From Woeseiaceae bacterium (GTDB lineage Bacteria; Pseudomonadota; Gammaproteobacteria; Steroidobacterales; Woeseiaceae), in assembly GCA_028277185.1 (NCBI GenBank), contig JANQGQ010000038.1:1-64000 (forward strand): a DNA stretch of 64,000 nucleotides, given 5' to 3'. Below, piece after piece: positions 52,760 through 60,729 of this stretch. Numbering within the stretch: the first letter of the stretch is position 1; each line of letters begins with the position of its first letter. The notes beneath the pieces were generated by a model. The model was given only the letters and a program-made list of their open reading frames with translations. It searched no databases and was not told where the DNA came from. Made by a program: the position numbers and the translations under genes.

Positions 52760-52866
52760 GGCTTGCTTCCTGTGCGGTTTGACTACAGGCCAGATCATCC
52801 GGATGGGGCGCCGGGCGTTCTTGACATCGGGCGACGTTGTTTTGACGCGGCGCGCCAGCCGCGGGA

Positions 52867-53880
52867 TCAATCGGTTGCGGATCGAAGCTGGATGCGGAAC
52901 GAGCGCGGGGTCTGCCCTGCCCAGCGTTTGAAGGCCCGGTTGAAGGCGCTCTGTTCCGAGAACCCCGTTAGGAAGGCGATTTCTGCCAGAGGGTAACCGG
53001 TCTCTTTGAGAAGTCGCTTGGCCAGCTCGCGGCGGGACTCATCGACGATGGTCTGGAAGGAGTGACCGCGATCGGACAGGCGCCGCTGCAGCGTGCGTGC
53101 GCTCATACCGAAGCATTCCGCGATCGCCGAGACCGTCGGTACGCCCTGGCTGAGCGATTGCGCGATCTGGTCCCGCACCCGGCGCTCCAGCGATGCCTCG
53201 TCGCTGAAGCCCGAAATCTCCTCGTCGAGATGACGATCGAAAAACTGCGAGATGCTCTGGTCGCCCAGCTTGTTCGGCGTTTGCATCGTCTCTCTGGAGA
53301 TCAGCAATGCGTCTTTGTCGGTACCGAAGTGCACCGGGCAGCCAAAGTGGCGTACGTGCGCCGCCGCCGAGCCCGGCGCCTCATGTTTGAAATAGATCGC
53401 TTCGGCCCGGAACCCGGCCGTCGACACCTGCTGGCTGATGGCCGCGATGCTCGCAATCGAGTTCTCGTTCGACAGTCGCAGCCCCAAACCGCGTTCGCCG
53501 TCCCGGTGCAGGAGCATGTAAACGCCCTCCTGCGCGTCCCTGACCTCGTAAGTCGTGACGCTCGTGAGCACGCGGGCGTAACGCTCGGCCCGCTTGCAGG
53601 AACCGCGCAGGTTGAGCGCGGACTTCCACGCGAGACCGAACGCACCGTAGTCGTCGCAGCGCATCGATGCGCCTACCCGCAGCGGCAGGTCGATGGCGTT
53701 CGGGTCGGACCGGGCGATACGCTCGAGGAAATCGTAGTAGTCCGTGTCGGCCACCATGAGTTTGGGGTCGACGGGTGCGTCGGGATCGATACCGATCGAT
53801 TCCAGCAATGCGCGCTTGTCCAGACTGTCGTCAGTCTGGCGGATGACCTTGTGGACGAACAGTGACGTGATCTGGCCCAT
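52867..53880 (-). CDS. AraC-family regulator with arabinose-binding-like N-domain
   Basis: 337 residues: N-terminal ~200-residue ligand domain (OruR/ArgR-like: LFVHKVIRQTDDSLDKRALLESIGIDPDAPVDPKLMVADTDYYDFLERIA) and a C-terminal double helix-turn-helix (SQGVPTVSAIAECFGMSARTLQRRLSDRGHSF... LAEIAFLTGFSEQSAFNRAFKRWAGQTPRSFR). It lies just upstream (107 bases) of the NmrA/DUF1772 pair on the same strand, likely its target. Confidence 0.88.
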   Translation of the reverse strand: MGQITSLFVHKVIRQTDDSLDKRALLESIGIDPDAPVDPKLMVADTDYYDFLERIARSDPNAIDLPLRVGASMRCDDYGAFGLAWKSALNLRGSCKRAERYARVLTSVTTYEVRDAQEGVYMLLHRDGERGLGLRLSNENSIASIAAISQQVSTAGFRAEAIYFKHEAPGSAAAHVRHFGCPVHFGTDKDALLISRETMQTPNKLGDQSISQFFDRHLDEEISGFSDEASLERRVRDQIAQSLSQGVPTVSAIAECFGMSARTLQRRLSDRGHSFQTIVDESRRELAKRLLKETGYPLAEIAFLTGFSEQSAFNRAFKRWAGQTPRSFRIQLRSATD

Positions 53881-54019
53881 GGCGCAGGTATAGCATGATG
53901 CACCGATACGATATCAGTCCAATCACGGGTGCTGTCGAACCCGACTGAGCCTTAAGGGCCTTGCTCGTTGCGGGAGCTGAGGAGAAACGTGGCTACGCTC
54001 TCACTCACTCCCTGTGAAA

Positions 54020-54550
54020 TCACGTAGCGCTGGTTCGCGGTCCATCGTGACCGGGGCGCATGCGGATCCGGCTCAGGAACACAGCGGCAAGACCGATTAC
54101 GAGAAGCAGGAGCGTGGAAGGTTCCGGTACGGATACGCGAGCGGGTGCGAAAGCGATAATGCCGGTGCCGTCGCCGTTGGGATTCTCGTAGGCGAAGAGA
54201 GCTTCATCCAGAGCGAAAAAGCCGGGTACGAAGCTGAAGGAGACCGGGGCGGGAAAGTCGATGCTGTAGGACAGGCCCAGAAAATCGCCGTCGAAAAAGG
54301 CAGCCTCGGCCACAGCGTCGTTCAGGCCGAAACTCAGTCCCTGGAAGTTGAAGTCAAAGCTCGACAGATCGACGAACTCGTCGGCGATACCGGCAACTTC
54401 CGTCTCGTCGTAACTGAAACTGCCTGTAAAGGTCTCACCGACCAGGGCGCCGGAGTCGATGTCTACCGTAAAGTCGAAGCCGATGACGCCAGCTTGGGCG
54501 GGCGCAGAAGCGAGGACAGAAACTACCAGGGCCAGCAGGGCTTTATTCAT
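54020..54550 (-). CDS. PEP-CTERM sorting-domain protein
   Basis: 176 residues from ATG 54550 (GGAG upstream). Signal peptide MNKALLALVVSVLASAPAQA, a beta-rich body (GVIGFDFTVDIDSGALVGETFTGSFSYDETEVAG...), and VPEPSTLLLLVIGLAAVFLSRIRMR, a PEP motif, helix and Arg residues. Substrate of an exosortase not in view. It lies 74 bases downstream of the metallophosphoesterase gene on the same strand, so the two may share a transcript. Confidence 0.88.
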   Translation of the reverse strand: MNKALLALVVSVLASAPAQAGVIGFDFTVDIDSGALVGETFTGSFSYDETEVAGIADEFVDLSSFDFNFQGLSFGLNDAVAEAAFFDGDFLGLSYSIDFPAPVSFSFVPGFFALDEALFAYENPNGDGTGIIAFAPARVSVPEPSTLLLLVIGLAAVFLSRIRMRPGHDGPRTSAT

Positions 54551-54624
54551 GATTTTCTCCACTTGATCCGGGGACCGACGTCGAACGCGTCCCCTTTCTT
54601 TTTGTTTACGGTGCAATCAGATGT

Positions 54625-56754
54625 TCAGAACAGGAAGTTGCAGGTATTGCTCAGGTCCGCGGCGCTGACGCCGTTGACCTTGATCAGAGTGCGGGCACGA
54701 CCGGGTCCCGAGCCATCCGCATCCACCAGCACGAAGCTGTCGGAGCCGCGGCTGCGGAACGATACGAAGCCGTCGGCGATGGGGTCTTTGGAGTCCACGC
54801 CCAGACCGGATAGCAGGCCGACGAGGTCGATGCGGTCTTCACCCACCGTGAAATCGACGATGATGTCGCCGCCTTCGGTAATTTCGTTGTAGATGAAAGT
54901 ATCCATCCCATCGCCGCCGGTCAGCATGTCGCGGCCCTTCAGGCCGAGGACGAAGTCGGGGCCGTCGGTTCCGCTCAGGCTGTCGCGGCCGTTGGTTCCG
55001 TCGATCAGGCTCACCTTGGTCTGGAACACCGGCTCCCCCGTGGCGTTGAACACGATCTGCTGCACGTCGTCGTAGACGCGGCGCTCCGTGTTGCCGATCA
55101 GATTCAGGTTGGCGTCGAGGTGGGGGAAGCTATGGACCATGGCGAGGGTCATGACGGGAGAACCGGAGCACCGGGACAGGTTCATCTCCAGATGCCCATA
55201 GTGCTTTCCACCCTCCGTCAGGATGGTGTAGGTCTCGCCGCTCCGGTCCGTCACTTCTTCCCACAGCTCGGGGACGTCCAGATGAGCGGTCCACTCCGAG
55301 AACGGGTTTTGCACGGAGAGGTCGGTGTCCGTGCGGGTGCCGCGCATGCCGTCGCCGCCGATGCCGACTTCGTAGTAGTTCACGCCGATCTCGTCTTCGT
55401 CTTCGTTCACGTAAGAACGCTCGGCGATCTCGCTGTGGCCGGAGAATACGGCCGCAACGCCGTACTGGTCGAACAGCGGCTGATACTGGCGCAGCGGAGT
55501 CCCGGCCTGGCCCGAAGCGTTGGCGGCAAACTCCGGCGGCAGACCGGCGTTGGGGATACCGTGGGTGCCGGAGGAGTAGGCGACGTTGTGCCACTGAGCC
55601 ACGATGATCATGTCGTTTTCCCGGCAGTCCTCGAGCTGCTCGACGACCCAGTTGTATTGAATCGAACCGGGGTTGAAGTCGGACACGTCGGTGCCGTCGG
55701 TGAACTGCGCCGCTGTGTTGTTGGCGCGGTAGTCCGCGGCCGTATAGTTGACCTGAGTGTCGGTGTCGGGCGTGGCGGGATTGCCGCGATCGCCCGGCAA
55801 GACGTCGGGCTCGCCGTTCGAGGAGTCGAGCGTCAGGATGCACAGCGGGCCGTAATCGATACGGTAGTAGTTGTCCTGATGCTCAGGAGTACCGTTGCCA
55901 GGCATATCGAAGTAGGCCTTGTACTTGCTGCGGCTGTAGCCGGGGGCATTGAACTCGGCGGAGATGCCGTAACCGCCGTTGACGGCGGCGAAGTTCTCCC
56001 AGTTGCCGAAGGCGGGCAGGATGGGCCGTTTGGTCAGCACGTCGTCGAACTCGCCGGCGTTGTGACGGAAGAACTCGTCCCAGCCGAACTGATAGCCGCC
56101 GCCCTGCACGAGATCGCCGGGCATGATGACCATGTCGGGGTCGCGCTCGTCGATGATCCTTAAGTTCTGGGCGTACCCGTCAGTCTGGTTCAGCATGTAA
56201 ACCTGACGGTTCGCGCCATCGACCGGCCAGTCTGATGGGCGACCCACGCTTCCGGCGGCCTGGGGACCTTCGGTCCAGTCGCGGATCTGAACGGCGCCGC
56301 GCGGCTCGGTCTCGGAGTCGGACAGAATGGCCGCACGGATATCCTGCCAGTCGGATATGGAGGGGGCGGTCGTGAAGGTGGCCGAAAAGGTCTCGGAACC
56401 CTGCGTTACTTCATAGGTGTAAGCGGTGTTGGCGGCAAGGCCGGTCACCTTTACGGAATGTTTGTAGTTTTCGTCCGCCAGAATTGGATAGCCTCTGGTG
56501 ACGGCGTCATCCAGTTCAGGCTGGCGATAAGTGAGCATTTCCTCGAGTTCGGGGCTCGAATAGAAGGTGAGAGGCGTTTTGAGTTCGCCACCCGACACTA
56601 CCAGTTGACCTTGAACACTGTTTTCGGTGAACCAGGTGAACAACATGCCGTCTTCGGTGGGCTGCTGCTGATAGGGCAGGACGCGGAATTCGGCGTTGGC
56701 GGAAGCAGTGAACAGGATTGTCGTGACGGCAATGCACAGGATAAAGCGGTTCAT
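54625..56754 (-). CDS. Secreted metallophosphoesterase-like protein with type I secretion tail
   Basis: 709 residues from ATG 56754 (AAGGAG upstream). Signal peptide MNRFILCIAVTTILFTASANA; a fibronectin-like N-domain as in purple acid phosphatases (VKVTGLAANTAYTYEVTQGSETFSATFTT); a calcineurin-like core with deviating motifs: D146-S-E148 for DxH, G-D at 213-214, GNWE 250-253 for GNHE, H389 in QWHN, GHSE 439-442 for GHxH. The last ~100 residues carry one RTX-like repeat (GTDGPDFVLGLKGRDMLTGGDGMDTFIY) followed by DIIVDFTVGEDRIDLVGLL, as in T1SS C-terminal targets. Sec signal plus T1SS tail is contradictory. Confidence 0.75.
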   Translation of the reverse strand: MNRFILCIAVTTILFTASANAEFRVLPYQQQPTEDGMLFTWFTENSVQGQLVVSGGELKTPLTFYSSPELEEMLTYRQPELDDAVTRGYPILADENYKHSVKVTGLAANTAYTYEVTQGSETFSATFTTAPSISDWQDIRAAILSDSETEPRGAVQIRDWTEGPQAAGSVGRPSDWPVDGANRQVYMLNQTDGYAQNLRIIDERDPDMVIMPGDLVQGGGYQFGWDEFFRHNAGEFDDVLTKRPILPAFGNWENFAAVNGGYGISAEFNAPGYSRSKYKAYFDMPGNGTPEHQDNYYRIDYGPLCILTLDSSNGEPDVLPGDRGNPATPDTDTQVNYTAADYRANNTAAQFTDGTDVSDFNPGSIQYNWVVEQLEDCRENDMIIVAQWHNVAYSSGTHGIPNAGLPPEFAANASGQAGTPLRQYQPLFDQYGVAAVFSGHSEIAERSYVNEDEDEIGVNYYEVGIGGDGMRGTRTDTDLSVQNPFSEWTAHLDVPELWEEVTDRSGETYTILTEGGKHYGHLEMNLSRCSGSPVMTLAMVHSFPHLDANLNLIGNTERRVYDDVQQIVFNATGEPVFQTKVSLIDGTNGRDSLSGTDGPDFVLGLKGRDMLTGGDGMDTFIYNEITEGGDIIVDFTVGEDRIDLVGLLSGLGVDSKDPIADGFVSFRSRGSDSFVLVDADGSGPGRARTLIKVNGVSAADLSNTCNFLF

Positions 56755-56993
56755 TACGAGCTCCTTCGTCAAGCTCACCGACGGGAGATGCCCCGGCGTG
56801 GCGACGAACGAGAGCGTAGAAGCGGCAAGCGTCACCTGGATTGCAGGTTTGTTTCATTATGGTTTTCTTTTTTTACCGCAATCGTGTACTTCGCACCAGG
56901 CGACCCCCCGTTGATGGCTAACGTTCGGTTACGGACTGGGGTATCGTTACGCTCCGATTAACGTAGCGGCCGTGCCGGCGACGGGGGTACGCG

Positions 56994-57704
56994 ATGCAGG
57001 AACTCACCGCGGGCGTGCTGGGTGGCATGGGCCCTGACGCCACGGTCGACTTCATGGCCAGGGTGCTGGACGCTACGCAGGTTCGTTCGGACCAGGACCA
57101 CATACGCCTGTTGGTCGATCAGAACCCCAAGATTCCGAACCGGCAGCGCGCTCTGCTCGACGGGACCGAGTCTCCGGCGCCAGCGTTGGCCTCGATGGCT
57201 GCGCGGCTCGAATCGATGGGCTGCGATTTCCTCGTCATGCCCTGCAACACGGCGCACGCGTTCACGGCCGAGATCCGGGCGGCCGTCGACGTACCGATGA
57301 TCTCGATCATCGATGTGACGATGGCCGCCGTTACGGCGTCCGGCAGCCAATCCGTAGGTCTGCTGGCCTCGCCGGCCTGCCTCGACGCATCCGTGTATCA
57401 GGACGCGCTGGCGGCGGCGGGGCTCGAGCCGGTGCTGCAGTCGCTCGAGGAACTCGCCGAGCTGACCGCGCTGATCGCCGCGATCAAGCTCGGCGATTAC
57501 GGCCCGGGCGTCGCCAGCAGCATGCTGGCGCTGGCGGAGTCGCTCGTGGAGCAGGGCGCGACGGGACTCATTGTCGGCTGCACGGAGATCCCGCTGGTGC
57601 TGAATCCCGATGATCTCGACGTTCCCGTGTTCTCCTCAACGGCCCTTCTGGCGGCGGCTACGGTTCGCCTTGCCAAGGGCCTCGATCCCTTACCCCGGAG
57701 CTGA
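56994..57704 (+). CDS. Aspartate/glutamate/cysteate-type racemase
   Basis: 236 residues of the PLP-independent Asp/Glu racemase family. Both catalytic cysteines are present: C84 in [10 protein letters not shown] and C196 in [27 protein letters not shown] is the usual opening. The gene lies two bases before the D-cysteine desulfhydrase-like gene, so it may supply or invert an amino acid for that enzyme; cysteine or cysteate is more likely than aspartate from context (inference). Confidence 0.88.
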   Translation: MQELTAGVLGGMGPDATVDFMARVLDATQVRSDQDHIRLLVDQNPKIPNRQRALLDGTESPAPALASMAARLESMGCDFLVMPCNTAHAFTAEIRAAVDVPMISIIDVTMAAVTASGSQSVGLLASPACLDASVYQDALAAAGLEPVLQSLEELAELTALIAAIKLGDYGPGVASSMLALAESLVEQGATGLIVGCTEIPLVLNPDDLDVPVFSSTALLAAATVRLAKGLDPLPRS

Positions 57705-57706
57705 AG

Positions 57707-58708
57707 ATGCACCTTGCCCGCTTCCCGCGCGTATCGCTTGCCCATCTGCCGACGCCGCTCGAACACTTGCCGCGGCTCAGCGAACACCTGGGCGGCCCAC
57801 AGATCTGGGTGAAGCGCGACGACTGCACCGGACTTGCAAGCGGCGGCAACAAGACCCGCAAACTCGAGTTTGCGATGGCCGCCGCGCTTGCCGCGGGCGC
57901 CGACACGATCGTCACCGTGGGCGCGGTGCAGTCGAATCACGTCCGGCAGACGGCCGCGGCGGCCGCCAAACTGGGCCTCGCCTGCGAGGTGCTGCTCGAG
58001 AACCGGATCGGCGAGCCCAGCGACGTCTATGCCGAGTCCGGCAACGTGCTGCTCGACCGATTGTTCGGTGCCGCGCTGCATCGCTATCCGGGAGGCACCG
58101 ATTTCGCGGCCGAGATGGAGGCGCATGCCGAGAGAATCCGCGGGGGCGGCGGTACGCCCTACATCATCCCGGGCGGCGCATCGAACGCCGTCGGCGCGCT
58201 GGGATACGTCAACTGCGCGATGGAGCTTTTGGCGCAGGCCAACGAACGCGGCCTCGTCATCGACCATCTCGTCACGGCGACCGGGAGTGCGGGCACCCAG
58301 GCGGGTCTGGCCGTCGGTCTGCGCGCGACGCACAGCCGGGTGCCGCTCTTAGGTATAGGCGTCAGCGCGGCGCAGGCTCTGCAGGAGCGCAAGGTCTTCG
58401 AGCTGGCGGAGGAAACGGCGGAACTCATCGGCGCGCCGGATGTCGTGAGCCGCGAGGACGTCGTCGCGAATTGCGACTACGTCGGCGAGGCATACGGCGT
58501 ACCGACCCCGGAAATGAACGCGGCGATCCTCACGTTGGCGCGGCTCGAAGGCATTCTGTTCGACCCGGTCTACAGCGGCAAGGCGCTGGCAGGGCTGTTC
58601 GACCTGGTCCGCCGGGGCTTCTTCGCTGGCGCGAGCAACGTAGTCTTTCTGCACACCGGCGGCTCGGCGGCACTGTTTGCCTATGCGGACCAGCTTGCGT
58701 TCGACTAG
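57707..58708 (+). CDS. D-cysteine desulfhydrase / cysteate sulfo-lyase-like PLP enzyme
   Basis: 333 residues of the ACC-deaminase/DcyD family: [23 protein letters not shown] holds the Schiff-base Lys, and [21 protein letters not shown] and [13 protein letters not shown] follow. Family members include D-cysteine desulfhydrase and L-cysteate sulfo-lyase (CuyA), which sequence alone does not separate well. Tightly coupled (two-base gap) with the racemase. A role in D-amino-acid or sulfonate breakdown is likely. Confidence 0.83.
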   Translation: MHLARFPRVSLAHLPTPLEHLPRLSEHLGGPQIWVKRDDCTGLASGGNKTRKLEFAMAAALAAGADTIVTVGAVQSNHVRQTAAAAAKLGLACEVLLENRIGEPSDVYAESGNVLLDRLFGAALHRYPGGTDFAAEMEAHAERIRGGGGTPYIIPGGASNAVGALGYVNCAMELLAQANERGLVIDHLVTATGSAGTQAGLAVGLRATHSRVPLLGIGVSAAQALQERKVFELAEETAELIGAPDVVSREDVVANCDYVGEAYGVPTPEMNAAILTLARLEGILFDPVYSGKALAGLFDLVRRGFFAGASNVVFLHTGGSAALFAYADQLAFD

Positions 58709-58714
58709 CCGCGC

Positions 58715-59200
58715 TTACCCGTCGCCCAGGGATTCGGCCGAGACGATGAGTCCGTCGCGATCTGCATAGAGATACTCGCCCGGGCGGAAATCGACGCCGG
58801 CGAAAAACACCGGCACGCCAAGCACGCCGCGGCCGTGTTTCTCGCTCTTTCTCGGGCAGGTCGCGATGGCGCGCAAACCGATCCGTGCCGCGTCGATTTC
58901 GTGAGCATCGCGAACGCAGCCGTAGACGATCACGCCGTTCCAGCCGTTGGCGGCGGCCAGCTCCGCGATGTTGCCGCCCAGGAGTGCGCAGCGCGTCGAG
59001 CCGCCGCCGTCGACGACCAGCACCTGTCCGTCGCCCGGCTCCGACAGCGCCTTTTTGACCAGCACATTGTCCTCGAACACGCGCACGGTCCGTATGCGCC
59101 CGCCGAAGTGCAGGTTTTGGCCGTAGGCCGTGAAAACGGGATCGGCAATGCGCACGGCGTCGGGGTGGGCGTCGCAGAGATCGGCGGTATAGAGCGGCAT
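58715..59200 (-). CDS. RraA-family protein (regulator of RNase E / HMG aldolase type)
   Basis: 161 residues from ATG 59200: MPLYTADLCDAHPDAVRIADPVFTAYGQNLHFGGRIRTVRVFEDN, then GQVLVVDGGGSTRCALLGGNIAELAAANGW and GVIVYGCVRDAHEI. RraA of E. coli inhibits RNase E, and the same fold catalyses 4-hydroxy-4-methyl-2-oxoglutarate and oxaloacetate cleavage in other members. The short ~160-residue length fits RraA. Convergent with the DcyD-like gene, divergent from the GlcD-like gene. Confidence 0.88.
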   Translation of the reverse strand: MPLYTADLCDAHPDAVRIADPVFTAYGQNLHFGGRIRTVRVFEDNVLVKKALSEPGDGQVLVVDGGGSTRCALLGGNIAELAAANGWNGVIVYGCVRDAHEIDAARIGLRAIATCPRKSEKHGRGVLGVPVFFAGVDFRPGEYLYADRDGLIVSAESLGDG

Positions 59201-59269
59201 CGGTAAACTTCCGGTAGCGGGACGCGACAGTTTACCCTTGTCGCAATCGAGGTGTTTGGGTTTGCGGGC

Positions 59270-60670
59270 ATGGCGGAGTTGATCGGGCAATTGCAGAGCG
59301 ACCTGGGCGAGGCCGCCGTTCTGACCGGCGAGGACGTGGCGGCGCGTGCCGTGGGCTGGTCGAATCCGGCGTCGCGCGTTGCGCGTGCGATCGTCCGTCC
59401 GGCGTCGACCGCGGAGCTTGCCTTGGCGGTTCGCCGCTGCGCGGCGGCGAAACAGCCGATCGTGACTTACGGCGGCGGCACGGGGCTCGTGAACGGGACG
59501 GATACCGAGGCGTCCGACATTCTGCTGAGTCTCGAGCGCATGAACCGAATCGAGAGCGTCGACGCGGACGGGTCGACGATGACCGTCCAGGCCGGTGCCG
59601 TCCTGCAGGCGGTGCAGGAGCGGGCGGAAGCGGAAGGTTTTGCGTTTGCGCTGGACCTCGGCGCGCGCGGCTCCGCGACGGTCGGGGGCGCAATCGCCAC
59701 CAACGCCGGCGGCAACTCGGTGATTCGTTACGGCATGATGCGTGAGCAGGTGCTCGGGCTCGAGGCCGTCCTCGCGGACGGTACGGTGCTGTCGTCGATG
59801 AACCGCATGCTGAAGAACAACGCCGGCTACGACCTGAAGCAGTTGTTCATCGGCACCGAGGGTACGCTCGGAGTCGTCACGCGGGCGGTGCTGAGGCTCA
59901 GGCCGCAAATGCGGAGCGTCTGTTCCGGGCTCGTCGGGCTGGATCGTTTCGACGCAGTCCCGCCGCTGCTGCGGCATCTGGGCAGTACGTCGGGCGGCAC
60001 GCTTAGCGCCTTCGAAGTCATGTGGCAGGACTTTTACCGGGCGCTTGCCGAAACCGGAAATCACGATCTGCCGCTCGGCCCCGATCACGCCTACTACGCG
60101 CTCGTGGAGTGGCAGGGCGGCGACGCCGACCAGGACCCGGCGCGGTTCGAGCAGGCGCTCGGGGAAGCGATCGAACGCGACTGGATTGCGGACGCGGCGA
60201 TTGCCGCAAGCGAGCGCCAGCGCCAGGCGTTCTGGCACATGCGCGACGACATCGACGGGTTGCGCGAAGTGCTCGGCGATATCGTGATGTTCGACGTGAG
60301 TCTGCCGATCGCCGCCGCCGAACGCTACACGGGTGCCGTATTCGAGCGGCTCGAAGCGCGCTGGCCCGGCGCCTTTCGCGGCGTGACCTTCGGTCATCTC
60401 GGCGACAGCAACATTCACTTCATGCTGACGACGGGCAGTACGGATTCCGCGAGCCATACCGAGGCCATGCGGGTCGTCTACGATGAATTGAAGCCCTACG
60501 GCGGATCGATCTCCGCGGAGCACGGCATCGGCACCGAGAAACTGCCGTATCTCGGCGTGTCACGCAGCCCCGACGAAATCGCCGCGATGCGACGGCTCAA
60601 GCAGGCCTTCGATCCGGGCAACATCCTGAACCCCGGCAAAGTACTCGACGGCGCCACAGCAGCGACCTAA
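59270..60670 (+). CDS. FAD-linked 2-hydroxyacid oxidase (GlcD/D-LDH type)
   Basis: 466 residues from ATG 59270. FAD-binding type 4 domain: IVRPASTAELALAVRRCAAAKQPIVTYGGGTGLVNG and LGARGSATVGGAIATNAGGNSVIRYGMMREQVLGL. The C-terminal cap FGHLGDSNIHFMLT, EHGIGTEKLPYLGVSRS and FDPGNILNPGKV is the glycolate-oxidase/D-lactate dehydrogenase family. Oxidises a D-2-hydroxyacid to the 2-keto acid with a quinone acceptor; substrate not determinable. The stop overlaps the A-run of the convergent terminator. Confidence 0.88.
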   Translation: MAELIGQLQSDLGEAAVLTGEDVAARAVGWSNPASRVARAIVRPASTAELALAVRRCAAAKQPIVTYGGGTGLVNGTDTEASDILLSLERMNRIESVDADGSTMTVQAGAVLQAVQERAEAEGFAFALDLGARGSATVGGAIATNAGGNSVIRYGMMREQVLGLEAVLADGTVLSSMNRMLKNNAGYDLKQLFIGTEGTLGVVTRAVLRLRPQMRSVCSGLVGLDRFDAVPPLLRHLGSTSGGTLSAFEVMWQDFYRALAETGNHDLPLGPDHAYYALVEWQGGDADQDPARFEQALGEAIERDWIADAAIAASERQRQAFWHMRDDIDGLREVLGDIVMFDVSLPIAAAERYTGAVFERLEARWPGAFRGVTFGHLGDSNIHFMLTTGSTDSASHTEAMRVVYDELKPYGGSISAEHGIGTEKLPYLGVSRSPDEIAAMRRLKQAFDPGNILNPGKVLDGATAAT

Positions 60671-60707
60671 AAAAAACCGCCTGCCGCGAGAGAGGGCGGC
60701 AGGCGGT
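60669..60707 (-). terminator. Intrinsic terminator of the TonB-dependent receptor gene
   Basis: CCGCCTGCCGC (60677-60687) pairs perfectly with GCGGCAGGCGG (60696-60706) across an eight-base loop; on the minus strand it is followed by eight T residues (complement of 60669-60676). It lies 23 bases after the receptor stop. Confidence 0.92.
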
Positions 60708-60729
60708 CGTTCACGGGAGTCGCGCGTGC

